DNA of 64,000 bases from Gordonia neofelifaecis NRRL B-59395 (GCF_000192435.1 NZ_AEUD01000002.1:124001-188000), one strand, 5' to 3'; shown: positions 8,716 through 17,930, counted from the stretch's first letter. A program made the numbers and translations. Notes: generated from the sequence alone by a model not told the origin.

Positions 8716-10143
8716 GTGACCGGCTACTACACCGCCGCCCAGATCCGGGCCGCCGAGGAGGCGACCGGTGACCTGCTGAGCGGCGGCGTGCTCATGGTGC
8801 GGGCGGCGAATGCCGTGGCGGGCACGGTGCTGGCACGACTGCGGCGGCGCGGCGCGGGCGTCTACGGTCGGCGCGTGCTGCTGGTGGTCGGCGCGGGCAA
8901 CAACGGCGGCGACGCCCTGTTCGCCGGGGCGACGCTGGTTCGCCGGGGCGTGCGCGTCGAGGCGCTGCTGCTCGATCCGGACCGCGCGCACCGCGCCGGT
9001 CTGAGTGCTTTCCGACGGGTGGGCGGCCGGGTCACCGACGGCGTCCCGCAGACACTCGACGTGGCGGTCGACGCGGTGGTCGGACTCGGGGGCCGCGGCC
9101 CGCTGCGGCCGCAGGCGGCCGCGGTATTCGATGTGATCGCGCAGACCGGGGCGACAGTCGTCGCGGTGGATCTCCCGTCCGGCATCGACCCGGACACCGG
9201 CGTCGTTCATCAGCCATCGGTGCGTGCCGACGTCAGCGTCACGTTCGGCGCACCCCGCCTCGCTCATCTGCTGGCCGGTCCGCAGTGCGGGGAGGTGGTC
9301 GTCGCCGACATCGGCATCGACCTCCCGGAGTCGTCGGTGGACAGTCCGTCGAACACCGAGGTGGCGCAGTGGTGGCCGCTGCCCGGACCGCACGACGACA
9401 AGTACTCGCAGGGAGTGGTCGGGATCGTGGCCGGATCCGCGACGTACCCCGGTGCGGCCGTGCTCTCGACCGCAGCGGCGGTCGCGGCCACCTCCGGCAT
9501 GACCCGATACATCGGGCCCGCGGCCGAGCAGGTTCTCGCCGTCTGTCCCGAGGTCGTCACCGCTGCCGGCGTCGGGGCCGCCGGTCGCGTGCAGGCGTGG
9601 GCGATCGGACCCGGAATCGGGACAGGTGACCAAGCGCACGAACTGCTGGCAGATGTGCTCGCCGCCGACCTGCCGACGTTGATCGACGCCGACGGACTGA
9701 CTGTGCTGGCCCGCGATCCGGGACTGCTCGCCGGCCGCGCCGCACCGACGCTGCTGACTCCGCACGCGGGGGAGTTCGCCAGACTCGCGGGTGCCGATCC
9801 CACACCGGACCGATTGACCGCCGTGCGCGCGCTGGCGGAGCGGATGAATGCGACGGTGCTGCTCAAGGGGCGGATCACGCTGGTCGCCGACCCCGACGGG
9901 CGGGTCAGCGGGAACGACGCCGGGTCGTCGTGGGCCGCGACCGCCGGCGCCGGAGATGTGCTCACCGGTATCGCCGGTGCACTGCTGTCGGCGGGGCTGC
10001 CCGCGCGCGCGGCGGGAGTCGCCGCAGCGCGCGTCCACGGGCTGGCCGCCGCCCGCGCGAGTGGCGGAGCCCCGATCGGAGCCTCCGCGTTGCGCGCCGC
10101 GGTCGCTCCGGCGCTGCGCGAGCTTTCGGATTTGCGAGAATAG
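8716..10143 (+). CDS. nnr: Bifunctional NAD(P)HX epimerase/dehydratase
   Basis: 475 residues with two fused domains that repair hydrated NAD(P)H. The N-terminal YjeF_N epimerase carries VGAGNNGGDALFAGA (about 57-71). The C-terminal ADP-dependent dehydratase of the ribokinase fold carries GPGIGTG (about 297), DADGL, LTPHAGEF and the catalytic NDAGSSWAATAGAGDVLTG (about 399-417). It starts at GTG 12 bases after glmS and is the first gene of a compact same-strand run reaching tsaD. Confidence 0.95.
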   Translation: MTGYYTAAQIRAAEEATGDLLSGGVLMVRAANAVAGTVLARLRRRGAGVYGRRVLLVVGAGNNGGDALFAGATLVRRGVRVEALLLDPDRAHRAGLSAFRRVGGRVTDGVPQTLDVAVDAVVGLGGRGPLRPQAAAVFDVIAQTGATVVAVDLPSGIDPDTGVVHQPSVRADVSVTFGAPRLAHLLAGPQCGEVVVADIGIDLPESSVDSPSNTEVAQWWPLPGPHDDKYSQGVVGIVAGSATYPGAAVLSTAAAVAATSGMTRYIGPAAEQVLAVCPEVVTAAGVGAAGRVQAWAIGPGIGTGDQAHELLADVLAADLPTLIDADGLTVLARDPGLLAGRAAPTLLTPHAGEFARLAGADPTPDRLTAVRALAERMNATVLLKGRITLVADPDGRVSGNDAGSSWAATAGAGDVLTGIAGALLSAGLPARAAGVAAARVHGLAAARASGGAPIGASALRAAVAPALRELSDLRE

Positions 10144-10148
10144 AAGCG

Positions 10149-11309
10149 ATGGATTCGCACGCAAACCTCTATGCCACCGTCGATCTCGGCGCGATCGCCC
10201 ACAACGTGGGTGTGCTGCGCGATCGCTCGGGTGCCGATGTGATCGCGGTGGTCAAGGCCGACGGCTACGCCCACGGCGCGGTCCCGGTCGGCCGCACCGC
10301 CCTGCGCGCGGGGGCGATCGCGCTCGGCGTCGCTCAGATCCGGGAGGCGCGCGCACTTCGCGCCGCAGGTCTCGACGGCCATCTGATCGCCTGGCTGCAC
10401 ACCACCGACGCCGATTTCGCGGGCGCGATCACCGACGGCATCGATATCGCGGTCTCCTCGCCGCGCCAGCTGGCCGCCGTCGTGCAGGCCGCGCGGGGGC
10501 TCGGTCGCACAGCGACCGTGTCGGTCAAACTCGACACCGGACTGGCACGCAGCGGCGTCGCCCCCGACGAATGGGATGCGACGGCCGAGGCGATAGCCGC
10601 GGCGTCGGCGGAGGGTGCGATCAGCTTGCACGGCGCGATGTGCCACCTCGCGTTCGGCGACGTCCCGGAGCATCCGCTGAACTCGCTGCAGGGGGAGCGG
10701 CTGGACGAGGCGGTCGCCGATCTGACACGTCGCGGGGTGACGCCCGAGCTGGTCCACATCGCGAACTCGCCCGCGGCGTTGACCCGGCCCGATCTGGCGC
10801 GCGACGCCGTCCGACCCGGACTGTCGGTGTACGGGTACTCCCCGGTGCCCGAGATCGGCGACTTCGGACTGATCCCGGCGATGACGCTGGAGACCCGGAT
10901 CTCACTGATCAAGAGGATCCCCGCCGGTCAGGGCGTCTCGTACAACCACACGTGGGTCGCCCCCCGCAACACCTTCCTCGGCGTCGTTCCGGCGGGCTAC
11001 GCCGACGGCGTCCCCCGAGGACTGTCGGGCAGGCTCGGCGTGCACGTGAACGGGCGCGTCTTTCCGAGCGTCGGCCGGATCTGCATGGACCAGCTGGTGA
11101 TCGACCTCGGGCCCGACGGCGGCGGCGTCGCCGAGGGCGACCGCGCGATCCTCTTCGGTCCCGCATGTGCGTCGGCGGGCGAGCCGGTGCCGACGGCGAC
11201 AGACTGGGCGGACGCGACGGGCACCATCGACTACGAGATCATCTCGCGAGTCGGGTCTCGTGCCGTCCGCCGATACGTGAACGATCCGGCGGGGGAATCG
11301 GATGAGTGA
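10149..11309 (+). CDS. alr: Alanine racemase
   Basis: 386 residues. It interconverts L- and D-alanine for peptidoglycan. The PLP lysine is Lys36 in VVKADGYAHG, and the second catalytic tyrosine is in GVSYNHTW (about 263-270). The remainder shows the TIM-barrel plus C-terminal beta domain pattern with VGRICMDQ. The start is the ATG five bases after the nnr stop, and the 3' end overlaps the next gene by 8 bases. Confidence 0.96.
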   Translation: MDSHANLYATVDLGAIAHNVGVLRDRSGADVIAVVKADGYAHGAVPVGRTALRAGAIALGVAQIREARALRAAGLDGHLIAWLHTTDADFAGAITDGIDIAVSSPRQLAAVVQAARGLGRTATVSVKLDTGLARSGVAPDEWDATAEAIAAASAEGAISLHGAMCHLAFGDVPEHPLNSLQGERLDEAVADLTRRGVTPELVHIANSPAALTRPDLARDAVRPGLSVYGYSPVPEIGDFGLIPAMTLETRISLIKRIPAGQGVSYNHTWVAPRNTFLGVVPAGYADGVPRGLSGRLGVHVNGRVFPSVGRICMDQLVIDLGPDGGGVAEGDRAILFGPACASAGEPVPTATDWADATGTIDYEIISRVGSRAVRRYVNDPAGESDE

Positions 11310-12471
11310 TCGGAAGCGTGAACGCGACAGAGATCGTCGGCGTAAGCCTGCCTGGCGCTCGGGGTTGTCGGAGGCGGGTTCCCTCGGCGCGGTGACGGCG
11401 GGCGGAGCCTTCCGCCGCCGCCGTCACCGCAAGGTCGAAGGCCGCGTCGACCCGCACGTCGGTGTCGACTTCAAGGCGATCTACGACGACGACATGGCCA
11501 CGGTGACTGCGGACGACGGCGTCTCGTTGGCGGTTCGCACCGTGACCACCGGCGCTCCCGGCGACGACGGCCGGCGCAAGTGGGGCCGCACAGCGACACC
11601 CGAACTGACCGTCGTCTTCGTCCATGGCTTCACACTCCGCATGGCGTCCTGGCATTTCCAGCGGTTCGCCTTGGCGGAGCGGTGGGCGGATCGTCACATC
11701 AAGATGGTCTTCTACGACCAGCGCGGTCACGGAGCCAGCGATCCGGCGTCGGCCGAGAGTTCGACGATGGACCAGCTCGGTGACGACCTCGCGGCGGTCA
11801 TCCGGACGATGGCGCCCACCGGACCGGTGGTGCTGGTGGGGCATTCGATGGGCGGCATGTCGATCATGTCTCTGGCACGCAGGCACTCGCGCCTCTTCTC
11901 GCACAGTGGCCGCATCGCCGGGGTCGCACTGGTCTCGACGGCCGCGCGCGGCATCACCGAGGCCGGTCTCGGCGAGGGGCTCAACAATCCGATCGTGGAC
12001 GCCCTTCGGCTGTCGGTGAGATACGTCCCGCGCGCCGTCCAGGCCGGACGCGGGATCACCCGCCGCGCCGTGGAACCGGTCTTGGTCGCGGCGAGCTTCG
12101 GGCACGACTTCTACAGTCCGAGTGCGGGGCACGCGGTGGAGTCGATGATTCAGAACACGTCGATCGCGACGATGGTGAACTTCCTGCACGTGCTCGAGAG
12201 CCACGACGAGGCGACAGCGCTGCCCGTGATCGCCCAGGTGCCGACCGTCGTCGCGTGCGGCGATGAGGACCGACTGACTCCGCTGCCGAACTCGCTCAAC
12301 ATGTACGGCCGACTCGGCAGGGACTCTCGAATGATCATTGCGGAAGGCTGTGGACACATGCTGCCGATGGAGGAGCCCGATCTGGTGACCGATGCGATCG
12401 ACGACCTGGTGTCCCGATCCCGGCTCGCCCTGGGGCGCCCGGTGATGCCGTGGAGGCGGGCCGGTGGCTGA
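11302..12471 (+). CDS. Alpha/beta hydrolase
   Basis: 389 residues. After a basic N-terminal ~60 residues comes a complete hydrolase core: FVHGF near 107, YDQRGHG near 138, nucleophile GHSMG at 180-184 (Ser182), the acid in GDEDRLTPL (about 314) and the histidine in GCGHMLPMEEP (about 348). The substrate is unknown. A hydrolase between alr and tsaE recurs in mycolic-acid actinobacteria. Its start overlaps alr and its end overlaps tsaE, so it is part of the operon. Confidence 0.93.
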   Translation: MSDRKRERDRDRRRKPAWRSGLSEAGSLGAVTAGGAFRRRRHRKVEGRVDPHVGVDFKAIYDDDMATVTADDGVSLAVRTVTTGAPGDDGRRKWGRTATPELTVVFVHGFTLRMASWHFQRFALAERWADRHIKMVFYDQRGHGASDPASAESSTMDQLGDDLAAVIRTMAPTGPVVLVGHSMGGMSIMSLARRHSRLFSHSGRIAGVALVSTAARGITEAGLGEGLNNPIVDALRLSVRYVPRAVQAGRGITRRAVEPVLVAASFGHDFYSPSAGHAVESMIQNTSIATMVNFLHVLESHDEATALPVIAQVPTVVACGDEDRLTPLPNSLNMYGRLGRDSRMIIAEGCGHMLPMEEPDLVTDAIDDLVSRSRLALGRPVMPWRRAGG

Positions 12472-12919
12472 CCGACAGCGCAACGCAGGAAGTCGCGACC
12501 TGCCGGAGGTGGCCGACACCGAAGACCTCGGCCGAGAACTCGCCGCAACGCTGGGCCCGGGTGATCTGGTGATCCTCGACGGCCCGCTCGGCGCGGGTAA
12601 GACGGCGTTGACGCGGGGCCTCGCCGCGGGGCTCGGTGTCGCGGGCCGCGTGTCGTCGCCCACGTTCATCATCGCGCGGCAGCACGCGCCCGGGACCGCG
12701 GGTGGGACCGGCCTGATCCACGTCGACGCCTACCGACTCGGTGGGCTCGACGACCTCGACGCCCTCGACCTCGACACCGACCTCGAGGACAGCGTCGTCG
12801 TGGTCGAATGGGGTGAGGGCGTGGTGGAACGCCTGGTCGACGAATACTTGATCGTGCGGCTCCGTCGAGACGACGACTCGGAGACCCGGCACGCGAGCTG
12901 GGAGTGGGTGAACCGATGA
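12464..12919 (+). CDS. tsaE: tRNA t6A modification ATPase TsaE
   Basis: 151 residues with Walker A GPLGAGKT at 40-47 and the YRLGGLDDLDALDLD segment of the family near the middle. TsaE is the ATPase partner of TsaB-TsaD in threonylcarbamoyl-adenosine formation at tRNA A37. GGAGG precedes the GTG start. The stop overlaps the tsaB start as ATGA. Confidence 0.96.
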   Translation: MADRQRNAGSRDLPEVADTEDLGRELAATLGPGDLVILDGPLGAGKTALTRGLAAGLGVAGRVSSPTFIIARQHAPGTAGGTGLIHVDAYRLGGLDDLDALDLDTDLEDSVVVVEWGEGVVERLVDEYLIVRLRRDDDSETRHASWEWVNR

Positions 12920-13629
12920 CCGCGCAGACGCCGATTCGAGTGCTGGCGGTGGACACGGCGACCTCCGCCGTCGTCACCGGGGTGGTGGAGCTGAATGCGG
13001 ACGGCGGTGTCACGACGCTCGCCGAGCGGGTGGTGACCGATCAGCGCAGGCATGCGGAGGTACTCACCTCGCTGATGCGCGACGTGCTCGCCGAGGCCGG
13101 GATCGCCGGCGCCGACCTGGACGCCGTCGTCGTCGGCTGCGGACCCGGTCCGTTCACCGGACTGCGGGTCGGCATGGCGACCGGAGCCGCGTACGCCGAC
13201 GCGCTCGGCGTCCCCGCGTACGGGGTGTGCACCCTCGACGCGATCGACGGCACTGTCCCCGCCCCCGACACGGGTGCTCGCCTGGTCTTGACCGACGCGC
13301 GCCGCCGCGAGGTCTACTGGGCGATCTACGACGCGGGGGTCCGGGTGTCGGGCCCCGGCGTCGACGCCCCCGACAGCCTGGTGGCGCAGGTGGCCGATCG
13401 CGGGCTCAGCGACGTGCTGGGGGAGTCCCGGTTCACCGAGCGATTCGGGTTCGCCGGTGCCGATCTGGTGACGCCGACCGCGGCGTCGCTGACTGCGGTG
13501 GCCGCCGCGGATGTGCTGGCGAAGGCACCCGCCGAGCCGCTCGCGCCGTTGTACCTGCGGCGTCCCGACGCCGTCGAACTCAAGGATCAGAAGCGCAAGT
13601 CGCTGCTGCCGGCGGCGACCGATGACTGA
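12916..13629 (+). CDS. tsaB: tRNA t6A modification protein TsaB
   Basis: 237 residues of the ASKHA fold. The N-terminus VLAVDTATSAVVTGVVE and GCGPGPFTGLRVGMATG (about 75-91) identify TsaB, the inactive TsaD paralogue that scaffolds the t6A complex. The ATG overlaps the tsaE stop, and the 3' end overlaps rimI by 8 bases. Confidence 0.96.
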   Translation: MTAQTPIRVLAVDTATSAVVTGVVELNADGGVTTLAERVVTDQRRHAEVLTSLMRDVLAEAGIAGADLDAVVVGCGPGPFTGLRVGMATGAAYADALGVPAYGVCTLDAIDGTVPAPDTGARLVLTDARRREVYWAIYDAGVRVSGPGVDAPDSLVAQVADRGLSDVLGESRFTERFGFAGADLVTPTAASLTAVAAADVLAKAPAEPLAPLYLRRPDAVELKDQKRKSLLPAATDD

Positions 13630-14128
13630 GCCGGGCGCGCCCGTCGTCGATCCACTGACGCCGGCCGACCTCGTCCGCTGCGCCGAGATCGAGCAGGAAC
13701 TGTTCGCGGCGGACTCACCGTGGCCGCTCAGCGGGTTCGTCTCCGAGCTGAACGCCGCGCACACCACCTACTTCGCGGTTCGGACCGTCGCGGGGGCACC
13801 TGTCGCCGGTTACGCCGGGATCAGTGTTCTCGGGCGGCCCGGCGACCACGAGTGCGAGGTCCACACGATCGCCGTCGCCTCGGAGTATCAGGGGCGCGGC
13901 TACGGCCGCGTGTTGATGGACGCCCTGCTGCGGGTTGCCGACGCGTCCGAGGCGCCGGTATTCCTGGAGGTGCGCACCGATAACGATCCCGCCGTCGGGC
14001 TGTACAAGAGCAACGGATTCGAGGTCACCGGGATTCGGCGGAACTACTATCAGCCGTCCGGCGCGGACGCTTTCACGATGGTGCGCGCGGCGCGCACCGA
14101 ATTTGCGGAAGGGCACACGAACTCATGA
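13622..14128 (+). CDS. rimI: Ribosomal protein S18-alanine N-acetyltransferase RimI
   Basis: 168-residue GNAT acetyltransferase. The acetyl-CoA loop QGRGYGR is at 90-96, followed by [19 protein letters not shown] and RRNYY near the C-terminus, both diagnostic of RimI. Clustering with tsaB and tsaD is conserved in actinobacteria. Its start and stop overlap both neighbours. Confidence 0.94.
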   Translation: MTEPGAPVVDPLTPADLVRCAEIEQELFAADSPWPLSGFVSELNAAHTTYFAVRTVAGAPVAGYAGISVLGRPGDHECEVHTIAVASEYQGRGYGRVLMDALLRVADASEAPVFLEVRTDNDPAVGLYKSNGFEVTGIRRNYYQPSGADAFTMVRAARTEFAEGHTNS

Positions 14129-15153
14129 TCGTGATGGGCATCGAGAGTTCCTGCGACGAGACCGGCGTCGGCATCGTCGAATGGGACGGTGCGACGGCGA
14201 CGTTGTTGGCCGACGAGGTCGCGTCCAGCGTCGACGAGCACGCCCGCTACGGCGGCGTGGTCCCCGAGGTCGCCTCGCGCGCGCACCTGCAGGCGATCGT
14301 GCCGACCATGCGGCGCGCACGCGAGGCCGCGGGCATCGATCGGCCCGACGCCATCGCCGTCACCATCGGGCCCGGACTGGCCGGAGCCCTCCTGGTGGGC
14401 GTCGCCGCGGCGAAGGCGTACGCGCTGGCCTGGGACGTCCCGCTGTTCGCGGTGAACCACCTCGGCGGACACGTCGCCGTCGACACTCTGGAGCACGGAC
14501 CCATGCCGCCCGCCGTCGCCCTGCTCGTCTCGGGCGGGCACACGCACCTGCTCGGCGTGCAGGACCTGTCGCAGCCGATCGTCGAACTCGGCACCACCGT
14601 CGACGACGCGGCGGGTGAGGCCTTCGACAAGGTCGCGCGGCTGCTCGACCTCGGTTACCCGGGCGGGCCGGCCCTCGACGCCGCCGCTCGAGGCGGCGAT
14701 CCCGAGGCGATCGCGTTCCCCCGTGGCATGACGGGCCCGCGCGACGCCCCCTACGACTTCTCCTTCAGCGGACTCAAGACCGCCGTCGCGCGATACGTGG
14801 AGGGCCGCGTGCGGTCGGGACAGTCGGTCTCGGTGCCCGATGTCGCCGCCTCGTTCCAGGAGGCGGTCGCCGACGTGCTCACCGCCAAGGCCATCCGGGC
14901 CTGCCGTGATCGCGGGGTCGAGACGCTGGTGCTCGGCGGCGGCGCCACCGCGAACTCCCGGATTCGATCGCTCGCCGCGGAACGCACCGAGGCGGCCGGA
15001 ATCGAGCTGCGAGTGCCGAAGCCGCGGCTGTGCACGGACAACGGCGTGATGATTGCGACGCTGGGTGCGCACGTGATCGGTGGCGGTGCGCAGCCGTCGC
15101 CGCTGACCGTGGCCACCGACCCCGGAATGAGCGTGCAGATCAGTAAGCTCTGA
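14125..15153 (+). CDS. tsaD: tRNA N6-adenosine threonylcarbamoyltransferase TsaD
   Basis: 342 residues. It is the catalytic subunit of t6A synthesis. The N-terminus [12 protein letters not shown] and the metal-binding histidines in NHLGGH (about 111-116) are intact, as are LVSGGHTHL, the [18 protein letters not shown] motif and the C-terminal [12 protein letters not shown] with DNGVMIA. It is the last gene of the overlapping nnr-to-tsaD run and starts at the ATG overlapping the rimI stop. Confidence 0.97.
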   Translation: MIVMGIESSCDETGVGIVEWDGATATLLADEVASSVDEHARYGGVVPEVASRAHLQAIVPTMRRAREAAGIDRPDAIAVTIGPGLAGALLVGVAAAKAYALAWDVPLFAVNHLGGHVAVDTLEHGPMPPAVALLVSGGHTHLLGVQDLSQPIVELGTTVDDAAGEAFDKVARLLDLGYPGGPALDAAARGGDPEAIAFPRGMTGPRDAPYDFSFSGLKTAVARYVEGRVRSGQSVSVPDVAASFQEAVADVLTAKAIRACRDRGVETLVLGGGATANSRIRSLAAERTEAAGIELRVPKPRLCTDNGVMIATLGAHVIGGGAQPSPLTVATDPGMSVQISKL

Positions 15154-15184
15154 GCGATCACCGACGCGGTTCGTGACGGTCCTC

Positions 15185-15218
15185 TTGAGAGCTGGCACTC
15201 CCATGGGTAGAGTGCTAG
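15185..15218 (+). promoter_or_regulatory. groES promoter with CIRCE (HrcA operator)
   Basis: CTGGCACTC, nine bases, then GAGTGCTAG (15192-15218) is a CIRCE inverted repeat close to the consensus TTAGCACTC-N9-GAGTGCTAA. It overlaps a promoter with TTGAGA and TAGAGT spaced 17 bases apart (15185-15213). HrcA binding here would block transcription except under heat or folding stress. Confidence 0.85.
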
Positions 15219-15318
15219 TTGGCTCCGAAACGCAGCGCCGCGGCACCCGCGACGACGTGGTTCTGCAAACCGGTGCCGCGAACTTTCAATCAGTTACATG
15301 AAGAGAAGGACTGACATC

Positions 15319-15615
15319 GTGGCAGGCGTGAACATCAAGCCGCTTGAGGACAAGATCCTCGTTCAGGCCGTCGAGGCTGAGACCACCACCGCCTCCGGCC
15401 TGGTCATCCCGGACTCGGCCAAGGAGAAGCCCCAGGAGGGCAAGGTCATCGCCGTGGGCGAAGGCCGCGTCACCGACCAGGGCACCCGCATCCCGGTCGA
15501 CGTCAAGGAAGGCGACGTCGTCGTGTACAGCAAGTACGGCGGCACCGAGATCAAGTACGCAGGTCAGGAATACCTGATCCTGTCGGCACGCGACATCCTC
15601 GCAGTGGTCGGCTGA
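15319..15615 (+). CDS. groES: Co-chaperonin GroES
   Basis: 98 residues, the 10-kDa lid of the chaperonin: [12 protein letters not shown] at the N-terminus, the mobile loop ([20 protein letters not shown]), and [11 protein letters not shown] with [11 protein letters not shown] at the end. I chose the GTG with AGAAGGA 8 bases upstream. An upstream ATG would add seven residues not found in relatives. Unusually, a strong terminator and a convergent whiB gene follow instead of groEL. Confidence 0.96.
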   Translation: MAGVNIKPLEDKILVQAVEAETTTASGLVIPDSAKEKPQEGKVIAVGEGRVTDQGTRIPVDVKEGDVVVYSKYGGTEIKYAGQEYLILSARDILAVVG

Positions 15616-15632
15616 CACCGGTCGGCAGACAG

Positions 15633-15679
15633 ACACGAAACAGCCCCGGCCTGAGATTCAGGCCGGGGCTGTTTCGTGT
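15633..15679. terminator. Bidirectional terminator between groES and whiB3
   Basis: A perfect 22-bp stem with a 3-base loop. The arm begins ACACGAAACAGCCCCGGCC and both flanks carry A/T-rich ends (GAAAC and GTTTC). It lies between converging genes and can serve both. Confidence 0.9.
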
Positions 15680-15729
15680 TCGCCGGACGCCGGCCGTGTC
15701 GGGAGGTGTCGCGACACGGCCGACGGCCG

Positions 15730-16023
15730 TCAGGCCAGGCGCCGCGAGCCGCGTCGCCGCATGAGATTGCGCTCGGACTCGGTGAGTCCGCCCCAGATCC
15801 CGTACGGCTCGTCGACCGCCAGTGCGTGCGATCGGCACTGCATCAGCACCGGGCACTCGGCGCACACCTGTTTGGCGCGTCGCTCACGCTGCATGCGTGC
15901 CTGACCGCGCTCACCCTCGGGGTGAAAGAAGACCGCCGATTCGAGTCCTCGGCATCTGCCTTCCATCTGCCAGTCCCAGAAGTCTGAATTGGGGCCGGGA
16001 AGTCTGTCGATCGTGGTGGTCAA
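15730..16023 (-). CDS. whiB3: WhiB-family iron-sulfur regulator, WhiB3-like
   Basis: 97 residues. Four cluster-binding cysteines at 24, 54, 57 and 63 (CAECPVLMQC) hold a redox-sensitive [4Fe-4S] cluster. The GIWGG turn precedes a basic C-terminus (RRRGSRRLA) for DNA contact. N-terminal LPGPN, the FFHPEGERG block and the position beside groES and sigD match mycobacterial WhiB3, a redox and lipid-metabolism regulator. The start is a TTG with AGGAGCGAG just upstream. Confidence 0.93.
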   Translation of the reverse strand: MTTTIDRLPGPNSDFWDWQMEGRCRGLESAVFFHPEGERGQARMQRERRAKQVCAECPVLMQCRSHALAVDEPYGIWGGLTESERNLMRRRGSRRLA

Positions 16024-16064
16024 ATCTCGCTCCTGAATGAGAAACGCTCTTACCTACGACGCTC

Positions 16065-16094
16065 ACGGTATGTGTGCCTGGAAAAGCGAGTCAA
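16065..16094 (-). promoter_or_regulatory. Candidate whiB3 promoter
   Basis: On the minus strand, TTGACT and TACCGT are separated by 18 bases, ending about 40 bases before the TTG start. A 21-bp inverted repeat, TCACCG-N9-CGGTGA (16114-16134), lies just upstream and could be an activator or repressor site. Confidence 0.45.
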
Positions 16095-16428
16095 ACTCGT
16101 CGTGGTGTCTGAATCACCGGAATTTAAACGGTGACAGATGAACGAAAGGTGTCGTGATCGGGACCACTTCGGTCTGTCTGATTCGTTGCCACTTCGCCTC
16201 GAATATGGTCTCTGAACTGCGAAGAGTCGGAGCTTCCTTGATGGTCCGGGCTGATTCTCGGCGGCCGAGAGTGCGGTGCGATGATGTATGGCGATCGTAC
16301 GAAGGTTACGGCGGCGCTAACGGGAGTTGTCGGATGTGGCAATTCTGGTTCCGCTTGATCATCGTTTGTTAGTCGAAATGAAATGTCTCATTCCGCGGCG
16401 GAGCGGAGTGCGGAAAGGTGTGTTGCGA
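16095..16428. other. Intergenic region upstream of whiB3 and the divergent hypothetical gene
   Basis: About 330 bases of noticeably lower GC than the surroundings. It holds the TCACCG-N9-CGGTGA repeat and no convincing gene: short reading frames on both strands lack a ribosome-binding site and any family pattern. The promoter of the hypothetical gene that follows must lie here but is not obvious. Confidence 0.5.
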
Positions 16429-17271
16429 GTGTCGGGACCGTGGGAGGACGCATTCGGGGTGGCGGCACCGCCGTCGGCACCGACGGGAGCACGACGGTGG
16501 GCGCAGGCGGTCGATCTGGGAGCGCGGGGTCGGGCGGCTGCCGCACGCACGATCATCGATGAACTCGTGAACGACCGCCGCACGGCGGTGTCGGTGGTGT
16601 CGCTGGCGCTGGCGACCCGGGCGTCTCTGACCCGTCAGGCGGGGCGGCATGCGTCCGCGCGCGTCGACGACGGTGCCGCACTGTCGGTGCTCGCACGCTG
16701 CGCGCACGACGAATGGACCACTGCGGCTCGCGTCGATGCATTGATCGGCCTCGCTGCGGACGCACTCGGGATCGGCGACTTCGGGGGCTCGCGTCGCCTG
16801 CTCGACCGGGCCGAGGCGGAACTGCGCCGCCGGGGGACGGGCCGGGGCGGCGCCGACCGCCCGCAATGGGTCGTCGACGGACGGCTCGGGCTCCGTGAGG
16901 CGTGGGTCCGGACGGAACTGGCGCTCTATTCGGGCGACGCCACCGCCGGCGGACTCGCCGCGGAAGCCGCCGAACGTGCGGAGTCCGCGCCGTCGTCGCG
17001 CCACCGCACCAAGACGTCGTTGATCGTGGCCGCCGCCACCGCGGCGTCCGGCGACGGCGAAGTCGCTGCCGTCGAGGCAGCACGGATCGCGGGCACCTGC
17101 GAGGCCGCGGGACTGCTGCCGCTGGAATGGGCCGCGCGGACAATGCTGGCCGGTCTGCGCGACGATCCGGAGGAGAGCGGGAAAGTAGCCGATCTCCAGG
17201 CGAAACTTGCTTCCCGGGGCATGGCCTTCGTGCCCTTGACAGGCTCGACGACATCGGATCGGTACGCTTGA
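16429..17271 (+). CDS. Conserved actinobacterial hypothetical protein (Rv3415c position)
   Basis: 280 residues, mostly helical with Ala/Arg-rich repeats of the kind LALATRASLTRQAG, ARCAHDEWTTAARVDALIG and LALYSGDATAGGLAAEAA, resembling TPR-like helix pairs. No catalytic motif or membrane segment is seen. Position between whiB3 and sigD and length near 275 residues match mycobacterial Rv3415c, of unknown function. The start is uncertain: the chosen GTG (SGPWEDAF) gives family length, and GTG/TTG codons 6-9 bases upstream sit closer to a GGAAAGG motif. Confidence 0.8.
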   Translation: MSGPWEDAFGVAAPPSAPTGARRWAQAVDLGARGRAAAARTIIDELVNDRRTAVSVVSLALATRASLTRQAGRHASARVDDGAALSVLARCAHDEWTTAARVDALIGLAADALGIGDFGGSRRLLDRAEAELRRRGTGRGGADRPQWVVDGRLGLREAWVRTELALYSGDATAGGLAAEAAERAESAPSSRHRTKTSLIVAAATAASGDGEVAAVEAARIAGTCEAAGLLPLEWAARTMLAGLRDDPEESGKVADLQAKLASRGMAFVPLTGSTTSDRYA

Positions 17272-17274
17272 CCA

Positions 17275-17358
17275 ATGGCTGATCTAGGCGAACCGCACGG
17301 CGCACCGCGGTCAGTTCTTTCACAGATGCGTAACACTCAGGCACCCAAGCGGCGATGA
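17275..17358 (+). CDS. Possible 27-residue leader ORF coupled to sigD
   Basis: An ATG preceded by TACGCT at 6-base spacing (a leaderless pattern) opens a 27-codon frame, product start MADLGEPHGAPRS and end APKRR. Its stop overlaps the sigD ATG as ATGA. sigD itself has no good Shine-Dalgarno, so coupling through this frame is plausible. Whether the peptide is conserved cannot be judged here. Confidence 0.35.
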   Translation: MADLGEPHGAPRSVLSQMRNTQAPKRR

Positions 17359-17930
17359 AACTTACAGGTGAGGCGTTGGGCCAGGCGGTCCGTTCGGCAG
17401 CTGATGGCGACCGTGCTGCGCTGACCTCAGTGCTCGAAAGCGTGCGGGAACCAGTCCTGCGCTACTGCCGAGGGCGAATCGGATCTGGAGAACGACACTT
17501 GTTCTCCGCGGACGACGTGGCTCAGGAGGTGTTGATGGCGGTTATGACGGCTTTGCCCCGGTATGAAGACCAGGGGCGTCCCTTCATGGCATTCGTCTAC
17601 GGCATCGCCTCCCACAAGGTCGCCGACGCGATGCGCTCGGCCGCTCGCGTCAAATCTGACCCGGTCGAGGACGTTCCGGACTCGCTCGACTTCGGGAACG
17701 GGCCGGAGCAGGCTGCGCTCGAATCGGACGCCTCGCGTCAGATGCGCGATCTGCTCAGCACGCTTCCGGAGAAGCAGCGCGAGATCCTCGTCCTGCGCCT
17801 GGTCGTCGGACTGTCCGCGGAGGAGACGGCCGAGATGGTCGGCAGCAGCCCGGGTGCGGTCCGAGTGGCACAGCACAGAGCTCTCACCAAGCTCAAGAAA
17901 CTCATGATCCCAGGAGGTGAACGTCGATGA
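17355..17930 (+). CDS. sigD: RNA polymerase sigma factor SigD (ECF type)
   Basis: 191 residues. Region 2 contains SADDVAQEVLMAVMTALPRY (about 51-70) and FVYGIASHKVADAMR. Region 4 contains LPEKQREILVLRLVVGLSAEETA and the recognition helix GSSPGAVRVAQHRALTKLKK. Both match mycobacterial SigD closely. It is paired with the anti-sigma gene rsdA through an ATGA overlap. Known relatives control ribosomal, starvation and lipid genes. Confidence 0.95.
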   Translation: MKLTGEALGQAVRSAADGDRAALTSVLESVREPVLRYCRGRIGSGERHLFSADDVAQEVLMAVMTALPRYEDQGRPFMAFVYGIASHKVADAMRSAARVKSDPVEDVPDSLDFGNGPEQAALESDASRQMRDLLSTLPEKQREILVLRLVVGLSAEETAEMVGSSPGAVRVAQHRALTKLKKLMIPGGERR

